Shown here: piece after piece, positions 1 to 8,877 of the stretch
How positions within the stretch are numbered: position 1 is the first letter of the stretch
Layout of the letters: each line of letters starts with the position of its first letter
Source: DATMQA01 sp035566895
GTDB taxonomy: Bacteria > Verrucomicrobiota > Verrucomicrobiia > Limisphaerales > UBA8199
Reading direction: 5' to 3'
DNA: 25,882 nucleotides
Assembly: GCA_035566895.1 (NCBI GenBank)
Contig: DATMQA010000011.1
Coordinates: 1 to 25,882 of the forward strand
The notes under the pieces: generated by a model
Told to the model about the DNA's origin: nothing
The model's database searches: none
What the model saw: the letters and a program-made list of their open reading frames with translations, nothing else
Program-made: the position numbers and the translations under genes

Positions 1-22
1 GACCACGTTCATTAAATCCGCT

Positions 23-51
23 TTAACCTAATTCAGTCAAATTTAGGTTAA
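23..51. repeat. AT-rich inverted repeat
   Basis: Perfect 9-bp arms (TTAACCTAA at 23-31 and TTAGGTTAA at 43-51) flank an 11-nt spacer. The sequence around it is AT-rich compared with the coding DNA. There is no T-tract to suggest a terminator. It could be a protein-binding site or part of a dispersed repeat; nothing in the sequence decides between these. Confidence 0.5.
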
Positions 52-78
52 TTCAGCCTGATTTAACCACAAACGCTG

Positions 79-133
79 GGGACTGTGGACCTTGGACCTT
101 TGGACTTTGGACTTTGGACTTTGGACTGTGGAC
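79..133. repeat. 7-bp tandem repeat (CTTTGGA type)
   Basis: A degenerate array of GGACTTT / GGACCTT / GGACTGT units, most regular at 101-127. It lies in the spacer upstream of the TonB receptor operon. All three reading frames give low-complexity sequence, so it is not coding. Confidence 0.75.
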
Positions 134-141
134 CGCCGCAC

Positions 142-191
142 CGACACCAAACGACACCAAACGACACCAAACGACACCAAACGACACCAAA
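142..191. repeat. 10-bp tandem repeat, five copies
   Basis: Five consecutive copies of CGACACCAAA, essentially identical, with a period of one helical turn. Each unit ends in a short A-run, so the array would place A-tracts in phase. Other 10-bp arrays occur at 20137-20166 and 25791-25820. Confidence 0.85.
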
Positions 192-521
192 ACCTCCGTC
201 GCGTGCCACCCGTTTGATTAAATCCTGAAGCGGCTATCTGCGCCTATCTGTGGCGACTCGGTCTGCTCGGCCGGACAACAAAGGGTTAGGAAATCACAAT
301 TTTTGCTTAGCCCGGGGCACCTCAATTGCTCGGTAGTAACGGTCGCAAAGATGCGCACTACGGCTCGGCCGGGTTAATTGCCTCAAATGATGACACTTAA
401 CCGGCGAAGCTGACCCGATTCCGTGGCTGGCCAGGTGCGGTCGGGGTCCCTGCTTCAGGGCAGCTTTGAAAAGTGTGTTGGTGGTGGATGCTGGAAGGCG
501 CCACCTGAACAGGTAAATCGC
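192..521. other. Non-coding upstream spacer of the receptor operon
   Basis: No supported gene. The stretch around 226-262 (CTATCTGCGCCTATCTGTGG) has the look of a dispersed intergenic repeat phrase. The frame of the downstream receptor stays open back to a GTG at 423. The residues encoded between 423 and 521 do not resemble a signal peptide and no ribosome binding site precedes that GTG, so I treat this part as leader. No confident promoter was recognised. Confidence 0.4.
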
Positions 522-2636
522 GTGAACATAAACTGTGAAAAATTCGGGAATCGGGTCGGACTGCTGCGATGGGTGGGGGCGCCAATCACGGCGTTCAACG
601 CCGCGGTTGTTCGAAACGCAGGACTTTTCCACCTGTGCTGCAGCCCTGTTTTGATCTTTGGGCTTCTGCTGGCTGACCCGTTCACCGCGAGCGCCGCGGA
701 ATCCTCCGCCCCGTCTGTCTCGGATTCCCGGGACATTTCTCTGGAAGACCTGGTTAACATCAAGGTCACTTCCGTGGCCAAAAAGGAGACCACCTTGGAG
801 GATTCTCCCGCCGCCGTCACGGTGGTCACGCAGGATGACATCCGGCGGTTCGGCATCACGACCCTGCCGGAGGCGCTGCGGCTGGTGCCCGGCATGGATG
901 TGGCGCGGATCAACTCGCATGAATGGGCTGTCAGCGCGCGCGGTTTCAATAGTGAGTTTGCCAACAAGATGTTAGTGCTCATTGACGGCCGGTCAGTCTA
1001 TACAACCGGGTTCGGCGGGGTGATCTGGGGCATGGAGGACGTCGTGATGGAAGACCTGGACCGGATCGAGGTGATTCGGGGACCCGGCGGCACTCTTTGG
1101 GGCGCCAATGCTGTCAATGGCGTCATCAACATCATCACCAAGAGCGCTAAGGACACTCAGGGCGGACTGATTTCCACTTCATTCGGCACGGAAGACCAAC
1201 CTTCCACCGTGGCCCGGTATGGCGGCCAGTTGGCCACCAATCTTTACTACCGGGTTTATGTAAAGTACTTCAACCGGGATGGCCTGGTGGAATCAACCGG
1301 CGCCGACGCGCCCGACCCCTGGAGCGGCACCCAGGGCGGAATGCGGCTGGATTGGGAACCATCGGAGCAGAACAAACTGACCTTGCAGGGCGACTACTAC
1401 AGCCACCGCGCAAACGAGAACCAGTCCATCCCAAGCCTTGCGCCCCCGTTCGCACAAACCAGCGATGTGGTCAACCACGACTCAGGAGGGAACCTGCTGG
1501 GGCGGTGGACCCACGACTTTTCCGAACATTCTTCGCTGAGCGTCCAAACGTATTATGACCACTTCCATCCCGAGCAAATTGGGGTCAAATACACTTCGGA
1601 CACCTTCGACTTCGACGCGCAGCACCGGTTTGCCCTCGGCTCCCGCAACGACGTGGTTTGGGGCGCGGGCTATCGTTATATCAGCGACAAACTCGACCCA
1701 AGCTTTTACCTCTCTTTCAACCCTCCGGACCAGCGCGAGCAACTATTCAGTTCGTTCGTGCAGGATGAAGTCACGCTGGTGCCGGACCGGTTCAAGCTGA
1801 CCGCCGGCTCGAAATTCGAACACAACGACTTCACCGGATTTGAGATTCAACCCAGTGCGCGGCTGCTTTGGACGCCAGCGGAACCACACACCCTCTGGGC
1901 TTCGGTATCTCGCGCCGTGAGAACTCCCTCAATCAGCGAGATGGATGAACGCGTCAATTTCCAGGTGATTCCCCCCGCGGGGGCAGCGCCGCCGGTGCTG
2001 GTCTCGTCGTTCGGCAATCCGGACCTGGAATCCGAGGAACTGCTCGCTTACGAACTGGGGTACCGTGTGGAGCCGACCAAACGGTGCTCATTGGACTTGG
2101 CGGGATTCTACAACGAATACGCCCGGCTGATTGCAGGCGTGCCGGGCGCACCCCAGTTTGACCCGGGTCCGCCCCCGCATCTTGTGGTTCCCACGATTAA
2201 TGAAAACGCCGGCCGAGCTCAAAGTTACGGGCTGGAGTTGTCGGGACGTTGGGACGTGACGGACTGGTGGCATCTCGCGGGAAGCTGGTCCTGGTTCGAG
2301 GTGCATAGCCCGGTCGGGGGAATTCCCTGGGGAGCTTCCCCGGAGCAACAATTCCAGTTGCGCTCGTCCATGAACTTGCCCGGCCACCTTGAATTCAATA
2401 GCGCGCTCTTTTACGTCGATCAAATCCAGGCGCCCTATGGCACGGGGCAGATCGCGATACCTTCCTATGTGCGGCTGGACGTTGGAGTGGTGTGGCACCC
2501 GCTCAAATCGCTGGAACTGGGAGTCTGGGGGCAGAACCTGCTCGATAACCGGCACCCGGAATTTACCAGCTATAAGACTCCTTTGATTACGGAGGTTCCA
2601 CGCGGCGTGATGGCAAAAATCACCTGGCGGTTTTAA
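522..2636 (+). CDS. TonB-dependent outer-membrane receptor
   Basis: Outer-membrane beta-barrel receptor expected to import or sense a ligand with TonB/ExbBD energy. After a hydrophobic signal segment ending near TASAAES comes the short LEDLVNIKVTSVAKKE segment typical of this receptor subgroup. A plug domain follows at about residues 95-205, with VTVVTQDDI, LIDGRSVY, IEVIRGPGG and NGVINIITK motifs. The rest is barrel, ending in WRF; a terminal Phe is usual for outer-membrane proteins. The start is uncertain. I chose the GTG at 522, which has AGG 8 nt upstream; the frame opens at a GTG at 423, and a GTG at 573 is also possible. It is the first gene of a four-gene operon and ends 12 bp before the YfiR gene. 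The substrate cannot be read from the sequence. Linkage to YfiR and kinases suggests a signal-coupled receptor rather than plain nutrient uptake (inference). Confidence 0.9.
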   Translation: MNINCEKFGNRVGLLRWVGAPITAFNAAVVRNAGLFHLCCSPVLIFGLLLADPFTASAAESSAPSVSDSRDISLEDLVNIKVTSVAKKETTLEDSPAAVTVVTQDDIRRFGITTLPEALRLVPGMDVARINSHEWAVSARGFNSEFANKMLVLIDGRSVYTTGFGGVIWGMEDVVMEDLDRIEVIRGPGGTLWGANAVNGVINIITKSAKDTQGGLISTSFGTEDQPSTVARYGGQLATNLYYRVYVKYFNRDGLVESTGADAPDPWSGTQGGMRLDWEPSEQNKLTLQGDYYSHRANENQSIPSLAPPFAQTSDVVNHDSGGNLLGRWTHDFSEHSSLSVQTYYDHFHPEQIGVKYTSDTFDFDAQHRFALGSRNDVVWGAGYRYISDKLDPSFYLSFNPPDQREQLFSSFVQDEVTLVPDRFKLTAGSKFEHNDFTGFEIQPSARLLWTPAEPHTLWASVSRAVRTPSISEMDERVNFQVIPPAGAAPPVLVSSFGNPDLESEELLAYELGYRVEPTKRCSLDLAGFYNEYARLIAGVPGAPQFDPGPPPHLVVPTINENAGRAQSYGLELSGRWDVTDWWHLAGSWSWFEVHSPVGGIPWGASPEQQFQLRSSMNLPGHLEFNSALFYVDQIQAPYGTGQIAIPSYVRLDVGVVWHPLKSLELGVWGQNLLDNRHPEFTSYKTPLITEVPRGVMAKITWRF

Positions 2637-2648
2637 CGAACCACGGCG

Positions 2649-3263
2649 ATGCCAATTCTGAATTCATACCTGTCTGGCCTCGGGGTCCGCTGGCTCCGGG
2701 GGTGGCCTTGGCGGGCCTGGAGAAGCGTGGGCCGGCTGGCCGCCACGTTGGGCCTGCTATTGGCGGTTGGCCAGGGGATTTGCGGCGAGGCCTCCTTCAC
2801 CGAGTACCAGGTGAAGGCGCTGTTCCTCTTCAACTTTGCCAAGTATGTAGAGTGGCCGGCGGAGGCCTTCGCCTCCACCACCTCACCCATCGTCATCGGC
2901 GTGGTGGGAGATAACAAATTTGGCGACCAGCTTAAAAAAGCCGTGGACGGCAAGAGCATCGGCGGGCGGCCACTCCTCTTCCGCCAGATTGAAAAGGACG
3001 ACGAGATGGCCGGCTGCCACATCGTGTTCGTCAGCGCCTCGGAAACAAAGCGCCTGCCCGATATCCTGGAGCGGCTCAAGGCCAAGCCGGTGCTGACCGT
3101 CAGCGAAATCGAACGGTTCGTCGAGCAAGGCGGAGTCATCGGTTTCGTGAAAAGGCAGGACCGGATTCGGCTGGAGATTGATCTGGACGCCGCCCAGCGA
3201 GCCCGGCTCCAGCTCTCCTCGAAGCTGTTGAGCGTGGCGGACACCGTTCGCGGCAAACGATAG
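2649..3263 (+). CDS. YfiR family (DUF4154) periplasmic protein
   Basis: About 204 aa. An N-terminal export signal (roughly residues 1-47, hydrophobic LAATLGLLLAVGQG) is followed by a YfiR/DUF4154 domain. Diagnostic stretches are YQVKALFLFNFAKYVEWP, PIVIGVVGDN, IVFVSASE, VLTVSEIERFVEQGGVIGF and a C-terminal SSKLLSVAD. In Pseudomonas, YfiR is a periplasmic repressor of the CHASE8-containing diguanylate cyclase YfiN (established knowledge). Here the next gene, 5 bp downstream, is a histidine kinase with a CHASE8-like sensor, so the likely partner is that kinase (inference). The ATG at 2649 gives a sensible signal peptide. Confidence 0.9.
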   Translation: MPILNSYLSGLGVRWLRGWPWRAWRSVGRLAATLGLLLAVGQGICGEASFTEYQVKALFLFNFAKYVEWPAEAFASTTSPIVIGVVGDNKFGDQLKKAVDGKSIGGRPLLFRQIEKDDEMAGCHIVFVSASETKRLPDILERLKAKPVLTVSEIERFVEQGGVIGFVKRQDRIRLEIDLDAAQRARLQLSSKLLSVADTVRGKR

Positions 3264-3268
3264 GGAGT

Positions 3269-5782
3269 ATGAAGCTATTCCAGCAAGCCTCGCTCCAGCG
3301 GAAGCAGACGTTCATCATTATGGTGACCAGCGGCGTGGCCCTCCTGCTTGCCTGTCTGGCGTTCGCGACCTATGAGGTCATCACCTTCCGCCGCGCCATG
3401 ATTTCCAACCTGTCCACCCTGGCAGAAATCGTGGGAAACAATTCGACTGCCGCCTTGGATTTCAATGACCGCAAGGGCGCCGAAGAAACCCTTTCGGGCC
3501 TTCGAGCCGAGCCGAATATCATCGGGGCTGGGATTTATAACCGGGAGGGGGCTGTATTTGCGGTCTATGACCGAGCCGGGGACAACCGAGACTTCAGTCC
3601 TCCGCCGGTGCGTGCGTCAGGCTACGAGTTCAAGGGTGATTCCCTGACACTGTTTCAGCCGATTGTTCGCAAGGGAGACACCATTGGAACTGTGTTCCTC
3701 GAATCGGACTTGCGAGCCTTGTACTCCCGTTTGCAACGATATCTGGTCATCGCCATCGGAGTTTTTTGCGCGGCAGCTCTTGTTTCTCTCGTGCTCTCGG
3801 CCCGCCTGCAACGCATGGTTTCAGGCCCGATTCTGGATTTAGTCCGGACGGCGCGCAGTGTAGCCCACGACAGGGATTATTCCGTGCGGGCGGCCAGGCA
3901 CAGCCAGGACGAGCTGGGGGTGCTGGTGGATGGCTTCAACGAGATGCTCGGGCAAATCCAACATCGGGACCTCGAGCTGCAACGCGCGAAGGACGCCCTC
4001 GAACTGCGGGTCGAGGAGCGGACCGCCGAACTCGCCGGCGCCAACGAGGCGCTCCAACGGGAAAACACCGAACGTAAGCAAGCGGAGGAGACCGTGCGCC
4101 GGACCGAGGAGCTCTACCGCCGCGCCATCAGCGGCGCTGAAGCCGTTCCCTACGCCTACGATTACCGGACCCGGACCTATCTCTTCATGGGCGAACGCAT
4201 CGAGCAATTAATCGGCTATCGCCCCGAGGAAATCGCCCCGGCCCTTTGGACGCAAATCGTCCAGGAGTCCATTATGCTCGGCGAGACGGCCGGGTTGGAC
4301 AAAAGCGAAGCCGCCCGCCGGATCCTGCAAGGCGAGCTCGGCAACTGGCGTTGCGACATGCGGGTGCTGACCCGCGACCGCGGTGCGCGCTGGATTTCCG
4401 ACGCTTCGGTGCAAACCTTGGACGAGTCAGGGCGCCCCGTCGGCTCCATCGGCATCCTCCAGGATATTACTGAGCGCAAACAAGCCGAAGAGGCGCTCCG
4501 CGCCCAGGAGGAGCGCACCCGGTTGATCATCGACCAGGCCTTCGACGCGGTCATCACGACAGACAACGACTATAGGATCATCGGTTGGAACCGCCAGGCC
4601 GAGAACATGCTGGGTTGGGCCCGCGCGGACATCCTGGGCCGCCATTTGCTTGAGACAGTCGTCCCGCCCAACCGTCGGCAGGCGCGCCGCTCTGATTTAG
4701 AGCGGTTCAACGCGACCGGCGAATGGCCCGACCTGAACCGCCTCATCGAAGGCGGGGCGATGCACCGCGACGGGCGCGAACTGCCGGTTGAACTCACGAT
4801 CACTCCCATCCGCCTGGGCAGCGGGCATATCTTCACCATCTTCCTCAGGGACATATCGCAGCGCAAGCGCGCTGAGGCGGAATTGGAGCGCGTTCACAGG
4901 CAATTGATCGAAACCTCGCGCCAGGCCGGCATGGCGGAGGTCGCCACCGGGGTCTTGCACAACGTCGGCAACGTGCTCAACAGCGTGAATGTCACGGCCA
5001 CGCTGGTCGAGGAGCAGGTGAAACAATCCCGGGCAATTGACGTCGGCCGGTTGGCGAAGCTGTTCGCCGAGCACGCGCCAGACCTCGGGACGTTCCTGAC
5101 GAACGATCCGAAAGGCAGGGCCATTCCGGAGTTTCTTGGGCGATTGGCCGAGCGCCTCGCCAGGGAACACACGCAGGCGCTGAAGGAGCTGGCCGGGCTC
5201 CGCAAAAATGTGGACCACATCAAGGACATCGTTGCGATGCAACAGAGCTATGCCAGGGTCTCCGGCGTGGTCGAGCGCGTCGAAGCCGCGGATTTGGCAG
5301 AGGACACCTTGCGGATCAACGAGGCGGCGCTCGCGCGGCATGGCATCAAAGTCTTGCGGGAATACCACCCCTGCCCTCCTATCGCCACGGACAAGCACAA
5401 AGTGCTTCAGATCCTGGTCAACCTGGTTCGAAATGCGAAATACGCCTGCGTCGAGTCAGGCCGCGCCGACAAACAGGTGACCGTGCGAGTGACTAACGGA
5501 GAAGGCCGACTGAGGATCGCGGTTATTGATAATGGCGTTGGGATCCCGCCGGAGAACCGGACCCGGATTTTCAATCATGGGTTTACCACCCGCAAGGACG
5601 GCCATGGATTCGGCCTGCACAGCGGCGCCCTCGCCGCCAAGGAATTGGGAGGGTCTCTAACCGCCCAAAGCGAAGGTCAGGGTCTCGGCTCCATTTTCAC
5701 CCTGGAGCTCCCGTGCCAGCTCCCGGACGACAATAACACAAAAATCGGCCAAGCTCGACGCGAAGGCATTGCCACTGCCTGA
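3269..5782 (+). CDS. Membrane histidine kinase: CHASE8-like, HAMP, two PAS domains
   Basis: 837 aa inner-membrane sensor kinase. The order is: TM1 (about residues 15-40); a periplasmic CHASE8-like region (LAEIVGNNSTAALDF, FAVYDRAG); TM2 (about 160-182, YLVIAIGVFCAAALVSLVL); HAMP; a charged coiled coil (about 235-280); PAS1 ending at ITERKQAEEAL; PAS2 (about 412-530); a dimerisation/phosphoacceptor region GMAEVATGVLHNVGNV with candidate His564; and an ATPase domain with N-box NLVRNAKYA, G1 DNGVGIP (Asp754), FNHGFTT and GHGFGLH. The phosphoacceptor helix carries H-N rather than the common H-E, as in the known VLHNVGNVLNS kinase subgroup. It has no receiver domain of its own. GGGAG stands just before the ATG at 3269, and the next gene begins 8 bp after its stop. 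YfiR probably gates the sensor, and the hybrid kinase downstream is the likely phosphotransfer partner (inference). Confidence 0.92.
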   Translation: MKLFQQASLQRKQTFIIMVTSGVALLLACLAFATYEVITFRRAMISNLSTLAEIVGNNSTAALDFNDRKGAEETLSGLRAEPNIIGAGIYNREGAVFAVYDRAGDNRDFSPPPVRASGYEFKGDSLTLFQPIVRKGDTIGTVFLESDLRALYSRLQRYLVIAIGVFCAAALVSLVLSARLQRMVSGPILDLVRTARSVAHDRDYSVRAARHSQDELGVLVDGFNEMLGQIQHRDLELQRAKDALELRVEERTAELAGANEALQRENTERKQAEETVRRTEELYRRAISGAEAVPYAYDYRTRTYLFMGERIEQLIGYRPEEIAPALWTQIVQESIMLGETAGLDKSEAARRILQGELGNWRCDMRVLTRDRGARWISDASVQTLDESGRPVGSIGILQDITERKQAEEALRAQEERTRLIIDQAFDAVITTDNDYRIIGWNRQAENMLGWARADILGRHLLETVVPPNRRQARRSDLERFNATGEWPDLNRLIEGGAMHRDGRELPVELTITPIRLGSGHIFTIFLRDISQRKRAEAELERVHRQLIETSRQAGMAEVATGVLHNVGNVLNSVNVTATLVEEQVKQSRAIDVGRLAKLFAEHAPDLGTFLTNDPKGRAIPEFLGRLAERLAREHTQALKELAGLRKNVDHIKDIVAMQQSYARVSGVVERVEAADLAEDTLRINEAALARHGIKVLREYHPCPPIATDKHKVLQILVNLVRNAKYACVESGRADKQVTVRVTNGEGRLRIAVIDNGVGIPPENRTRIFNHGFTTRKDGHGFGLHSGALAAKELGGSLTAQSEGQGLGSIFTLELPCQLPDDNNTKIGQARREGIATA

Positions 5783-5790
5783 AAAATCCA

Positions 5791-8058
5791 ATGGGCGACA
5801 CTTTCAACCGGCGAATCCTGGTCATTGACGACAATCGGGCCATCCACGAGGACTTTCGAAAGATCCTCTCGCCCGAGACCGACGACGCATATGGAGAGCT
5901 CAGCGCCGAGCTCTTTGGCGACAGCCCGGAGAGACGCAGATTCACCCCGTTCGAACTCGATTCAGCCTTTCAGGGCCAGGAAGGCCTGGAGCTGGTGAAA
6001 CAAGCCCTCGCCGCCGGCAGACCCTATTGCGTGGCTTTCATTGACGTCCGTATGCCGCCCGGTTGGGACGGAATTGAAACGACTGCCAGGCTTTGGGACC
6101 TTTGTCCTGAACTGCAGGTGGTCATCTGTACGGCGTATTCGGATTATGGCTGGGAGGAAATTGACCGCAAACTCGGCCAGAATGACGGCTTGGTCATTCT
6201 CAAGAAGCCCTTCGACACGGTGGAGGTGATGCAACTGGCCCAAGCCCTGGCCAGGAAGTGGACCTTGGCCCGGCAGGCCGGGCTGCGCCTGGCGGAGTTG
6301 GATGCGATCGTGAGCCAGCGCACTCAGGAGCTGCGTGCGTCGAACGAAAATCTTGAGCAGTTTTCGACCCTGGGCGCACGCCTGAGCATGGCGCGGAACA
6401 TTCGCGAGGCCGGCCAAATCATCGTGGATACCGCCGACCGGTTGCTCGGCTGGGACGCTTGCCTGATGAACCTCTACTCGCCGGAAACGAATGTGCTCAC
6501 GCACGTGCTAAACGCGGATTTGATTGGGGGCCAACGGCAGGAGTGCGTTCCGGATTATCGCCAGCGGCCACCCTCGCCGCTGGCCCAAAAGGCAATCGAG
6601 GAGGGCGGCCAATTGGTGCTGAAAACAGACCCCACCCGGATGCACCCGGAGGGCGCGCCCTTCGGAGATACGACGCGTCCGTCCGCCTCGACCATGGTTG
6701 TTCCGATCCGCAACGGCACCGCCGTGGCCGGCATACTTTCGATCCAGAGCTACACCGCCAACGCTTACGACCAACGCAGCCTCGAAACTTTTCAGGCCCT
6801 CGCCGACCATTGCGGCGGTGCGCTGGACCGGATCCGGACCGAGGAAGCCCTCCGCAGCTCGCAAGAACAACTGCGCCAATCCCAAAAGCTGGAGGCCATC
6901 GGGCAACTCGCCGGCGGCGTGGCCCATGACTTCAATAATCTGCTGGCGGTGATTCGTGGAAACGCTGACCTGGCTTTGACGGGGGCCCAGGACTGCTCCG
7001 GCGAGGTCACCGAGTGCCTCAATCAAATCACTGCCGCCAGCGAACGGGCCGCCAACCTGACCCGGCAGTTGCTCGCGTTCAGCCGCAAGCAGATGATGCA
7101 GTCGCGTCCGCTCGAACTCAACGATGCGCTCCTGAATCTGACCAAAATGCTCAGGCGGCTCATCGGTGAAAATATCGACTTCCAATGCCATTATGCGGCC
7201 GGGTTGCCGCTCGTGCGGGCGGATGTCGGCATGCTCGAACAAGTGCTCATAAACCTGGCGGTCAACGCCCGGGACGCGATGCCGGATGGAGGGCAACTGC
7301 TTATTACAACCGAACAGCTAACGTTCGAGACCGCGTGTGAACCCGCTCATCCGGAAGCCCGCCCCGGGATGTTTGTGTGCCTGACGGTGAAGGACACTGG
7401 CACCGGCATTTCCGCCGAACACCTGCCGCGCATCTTCGACCCTTTCTTCACGACGAAAGAAGTCGGCAAAGGCACCGGTCTGGGCCTCGCCACGGTGTAC
7501 GGGATTGTCAAGCAGCACCAGGGTTGGGTCGAGGTGTCCAGCCAGGTTGGCACCGGCTCCACGTTCAAAATCTTCCTCCCCGCCCTGGAAGGCGCCCGCC
7601 GCGCTTCGAATGACCCGAAGCCCCAAGCCGAGCCACCCCCTCGCGGCAAAGAAACTCTCCTGCTGGTCGAAGATGAAGAGTCCGTGCGCTCAATCACTCG
7701 CCTGCTCCTCGAACGTTCGGGCTATCGTGTCCTGGAGGCCGGTTCCGGTCCTGAGGCTTTGAAAATCTGGGAGGCCGCGGGGCCGGAGGTGGATTTGCTT
7801 TTGACGGATGTCATCATGCCGGAAGGGCTCACCGGCCGCGAGTTGGCGCAGCAACTGCTCGAGAAAAAGACCTCGCTCAAAATCATCTTTCAGAGCGGTT
7901 ATAGCGGAGAGGTCATGGGCGAGAACAGTGAGTTCCTTCTGCAGACCAACAGTTACTTCCTGGCAAAGCCCTGCGCCCCGCGAGACCTGCTCTGCACGGT
8001 GAGGCGCTGTCTGGATGGATTGCCCGCCGAGCATCACGGTGAAAGGACGCGAATTTGA
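5791..8058 (+). CDS. Soluble hybrid histidine kinase: REC-GAF-HisKA-HATPase-REC
   Basis: 755 aa, no membrane segment. An N-terminal receiver (RILVIDDNRAIHEDF, phospho-acceptor Asp85 in FIDVRMPP, Lys in ILKKPFD) carries an insertion of about 30 residues after its first helix. A coiled coil and a GAF-like domain (about 185-345) follow. Then come HisKA with AIGQLAGGVAHDFNNLLA (His379), HATPase (NLAVNARDAMP, DTGTGI, DPFFTTKEVGKGTGLGLA) and a C-terminal receiver (Asp673 in LLLTDVIMP). It is the last gene of the operon. The N-terminal receiver is well placed to accept phosphate from the membrane kinase, and the C-terminal one may pass it on or act as a sink. There is no HPt or DNA-binding domain here or nearby, so the final output is off-window or lies in protein contacts (inference). 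Confidence 0.93.
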   Translation: MGDTFNRRILVIDDNRAIHEDFRKILSPETDDAYGELSAELFGDSPERRRFTPFELDSAFQGQEGLELVKQALAAGRPYCVAFIDVRMPPGWDGIETTARLWDLCPELQVVICTAYSDYGWEEIDRKLGQNDGLVILKKPFDTVEVMQLAQALARKWTLARQAGLRLAELDAIVSQRTQELRASNENLEQFSTLGARLSMARNIREAGQIIVDTADRLLGWDACLMNLYSPETNVLTHVLNADLIGGQRQECVPDYRQRPPSPLAQKAIEEGGQLVLKTDPTRMHPEGAPFGDTTRPSASTMVVPIRNGTAVAGILSIQSYTANAYDQRSLETFQALADHCGGALDRIRTEEALRSSQEQLRQSQKLEAIGQLAGGVAHDFNNLLAVIRGNADLALTGAQDCSGEVTECLNQITAASERAANLTRQLLAFSRKQMMQSRPLELNDALLNLTKMLRRLIGENIDFQCHYAAGLPLVRADVGMLEQVLINLAVNARDAMPDGGQLLITTEQLTFETACEPAHPEARPGMFVCLTVKDTGTGISAEHLPRIFDPFFTTKEVGKGTGLGLATVYGIVKQHQGWVEVSSQVGTGSTFKIFLPALEGARRASNDPKPQAEPPPRGKETLLLVEDEESVRSITRLLLERSGYRVLEAGSGPEALKIWEAAGPEVDLLLTDVIMPEGLTGRELAQQLLEKKTSLKIIFQSGYSGEVMGENSEFLLQTNSYFLAKPCAPRDLLCTVRRCLDGLPAEHHGERTRI

Positions 8059-8339
8059 CCACGCCCCAGGGCGAAAAGCTCTCATGCACTCCCCGCGGGC
8101 TTCCCCCTGCTGGCACCCCCGCAGCCTAAAGGTATTATCCAATGACATTTTAAGTATTAGCGCAGTCAACCGATGAAACCGTCACTCGCAGTTGGCCGCT
8201 GATGGTCCTGACGCTAAGCCCACGCACGTAGGCCGATTTGCGATGACGGCCTTGAAGAGCAGCCGAACCAGCGCCAGGACGGACGCTCTACCGCCCCGTC
8301 CAATTGCTGATTCACCTGACCATCTCCGCGCCGCCCCGT

Positions 8340-8630
8340 TTACTGAAGCACCGCCCGCACATCCGAAAATACCGGGTCGGATTGAATCCGTATCGAATTG
8401 ATCACCCCTTTGACTCCCGGCAGATTCCGCGTCACATCTTCGACGGTGATCCGCTGGTGCCGCCAATTCACTTTCCCGTCGAGTTCGAGCCAGCCGTCGT
8501 GAGCGCTGACGCTGATCGCGTCCTGCGGGATGGTGGTCAGCCATTTGATTGCTTCCCCCGCAGCCGTGGCCAGCGCCGTATCGTCCGAACGATTGCTGTG
8601 GTGCTGCGTCACCTTAATGTTATGTCTCAT
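8340..8630 (-). CDS. Small BON-domain protein
   Basis: 96 aa when started at the ATG at 8630, which has a clear Shine-Dalgarno. The frame runs on upstream to 8777, but that extension does not look like protein. The domain shows the pattern GWLELDGKVNWRHQR...VTRNLPGVKGVINSI, the usual BON beta-turn-beta plus LPGVxxVxNxI core found in OsmY-like proteins. Families of this kind normally carry two or three BON repeats; this protein has one and stops a few residues after it. No signal peptide is visible, so the product is probably cytoplasmic. It may be a genuine short form or the remnant of a longer protein. Confidence 0.75.
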   Translation of the reverse strand: MRHNIKVTQHHSNRSDDTALATAAGEAIKWLTTIPQDAISVSAHDGWLELDGKVNWRHQRITVEDVTRNLPGVKGVINSIRIQSDPVFSDVRAVLQ

Positions 8631-8639
8631 ACTTCGATG

Positions 8640-8644
8640 CCTCC
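8640..8644 (-). promoter_or_regulatory. Shine-Dalgarno GGAGG for the BON gene
   Basis: GGAGG on the minus strand, 9 nt before the ATG at 8630. This is the strongest ribosome binding site seen in the window. It decides the start against the longer reading frame that opens at 8777. Confidence 0.75.
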
Positions 8645-8877
8645 GTCTTTTTGCTTGCGCCTTTGGCGAAAGACAATTGTTGCAAACTTTACGTATCCCA
8701 GATGGCGACATCGTTGCCTTGTTGTCGGATTCGCTCAATCGGGGAAGGGCTGATTCGGGGATAGGAAAAAATCGCAAAAGTAATTGTCCGGTTCAATCGT
8801 CTCGGTTGTGGTGACCCGGCGTGGTCAGGGCAGTTTCTGGCCCCCGTATGCGGTTCACTCCGCGAAGCGAGGTGACA

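Noticed and set aside
1..521. CRISPR-like array in the left-end repeats
   Set aside because: The units are 7 and 10 bp and contiguous, with no spacers.
8105..8122. A sigma-54-like CTGGCAC...GC pattern downstream of the hybrid kinase
   Set aside because: The doublet spacing fits, but the -12 block reads CAGC instead of TTGC and nothing suitable lies downstream.
8059..8339. Possible extra BON sequence or a gene between the hybrid kinase and the BON gene
   Set aside because: The minus-strand frames after the BON stop show no resemblance to a further BON repeat, and no plus-strand gene with a start signal was found.
8850..8868. Possible terminator hairpin (CACTCCGC / GCGAGGTG) after the prepilin-like gene
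   Set aside because: Only 6 of 8 arm positions pair and there is no T-run on the minus strand.
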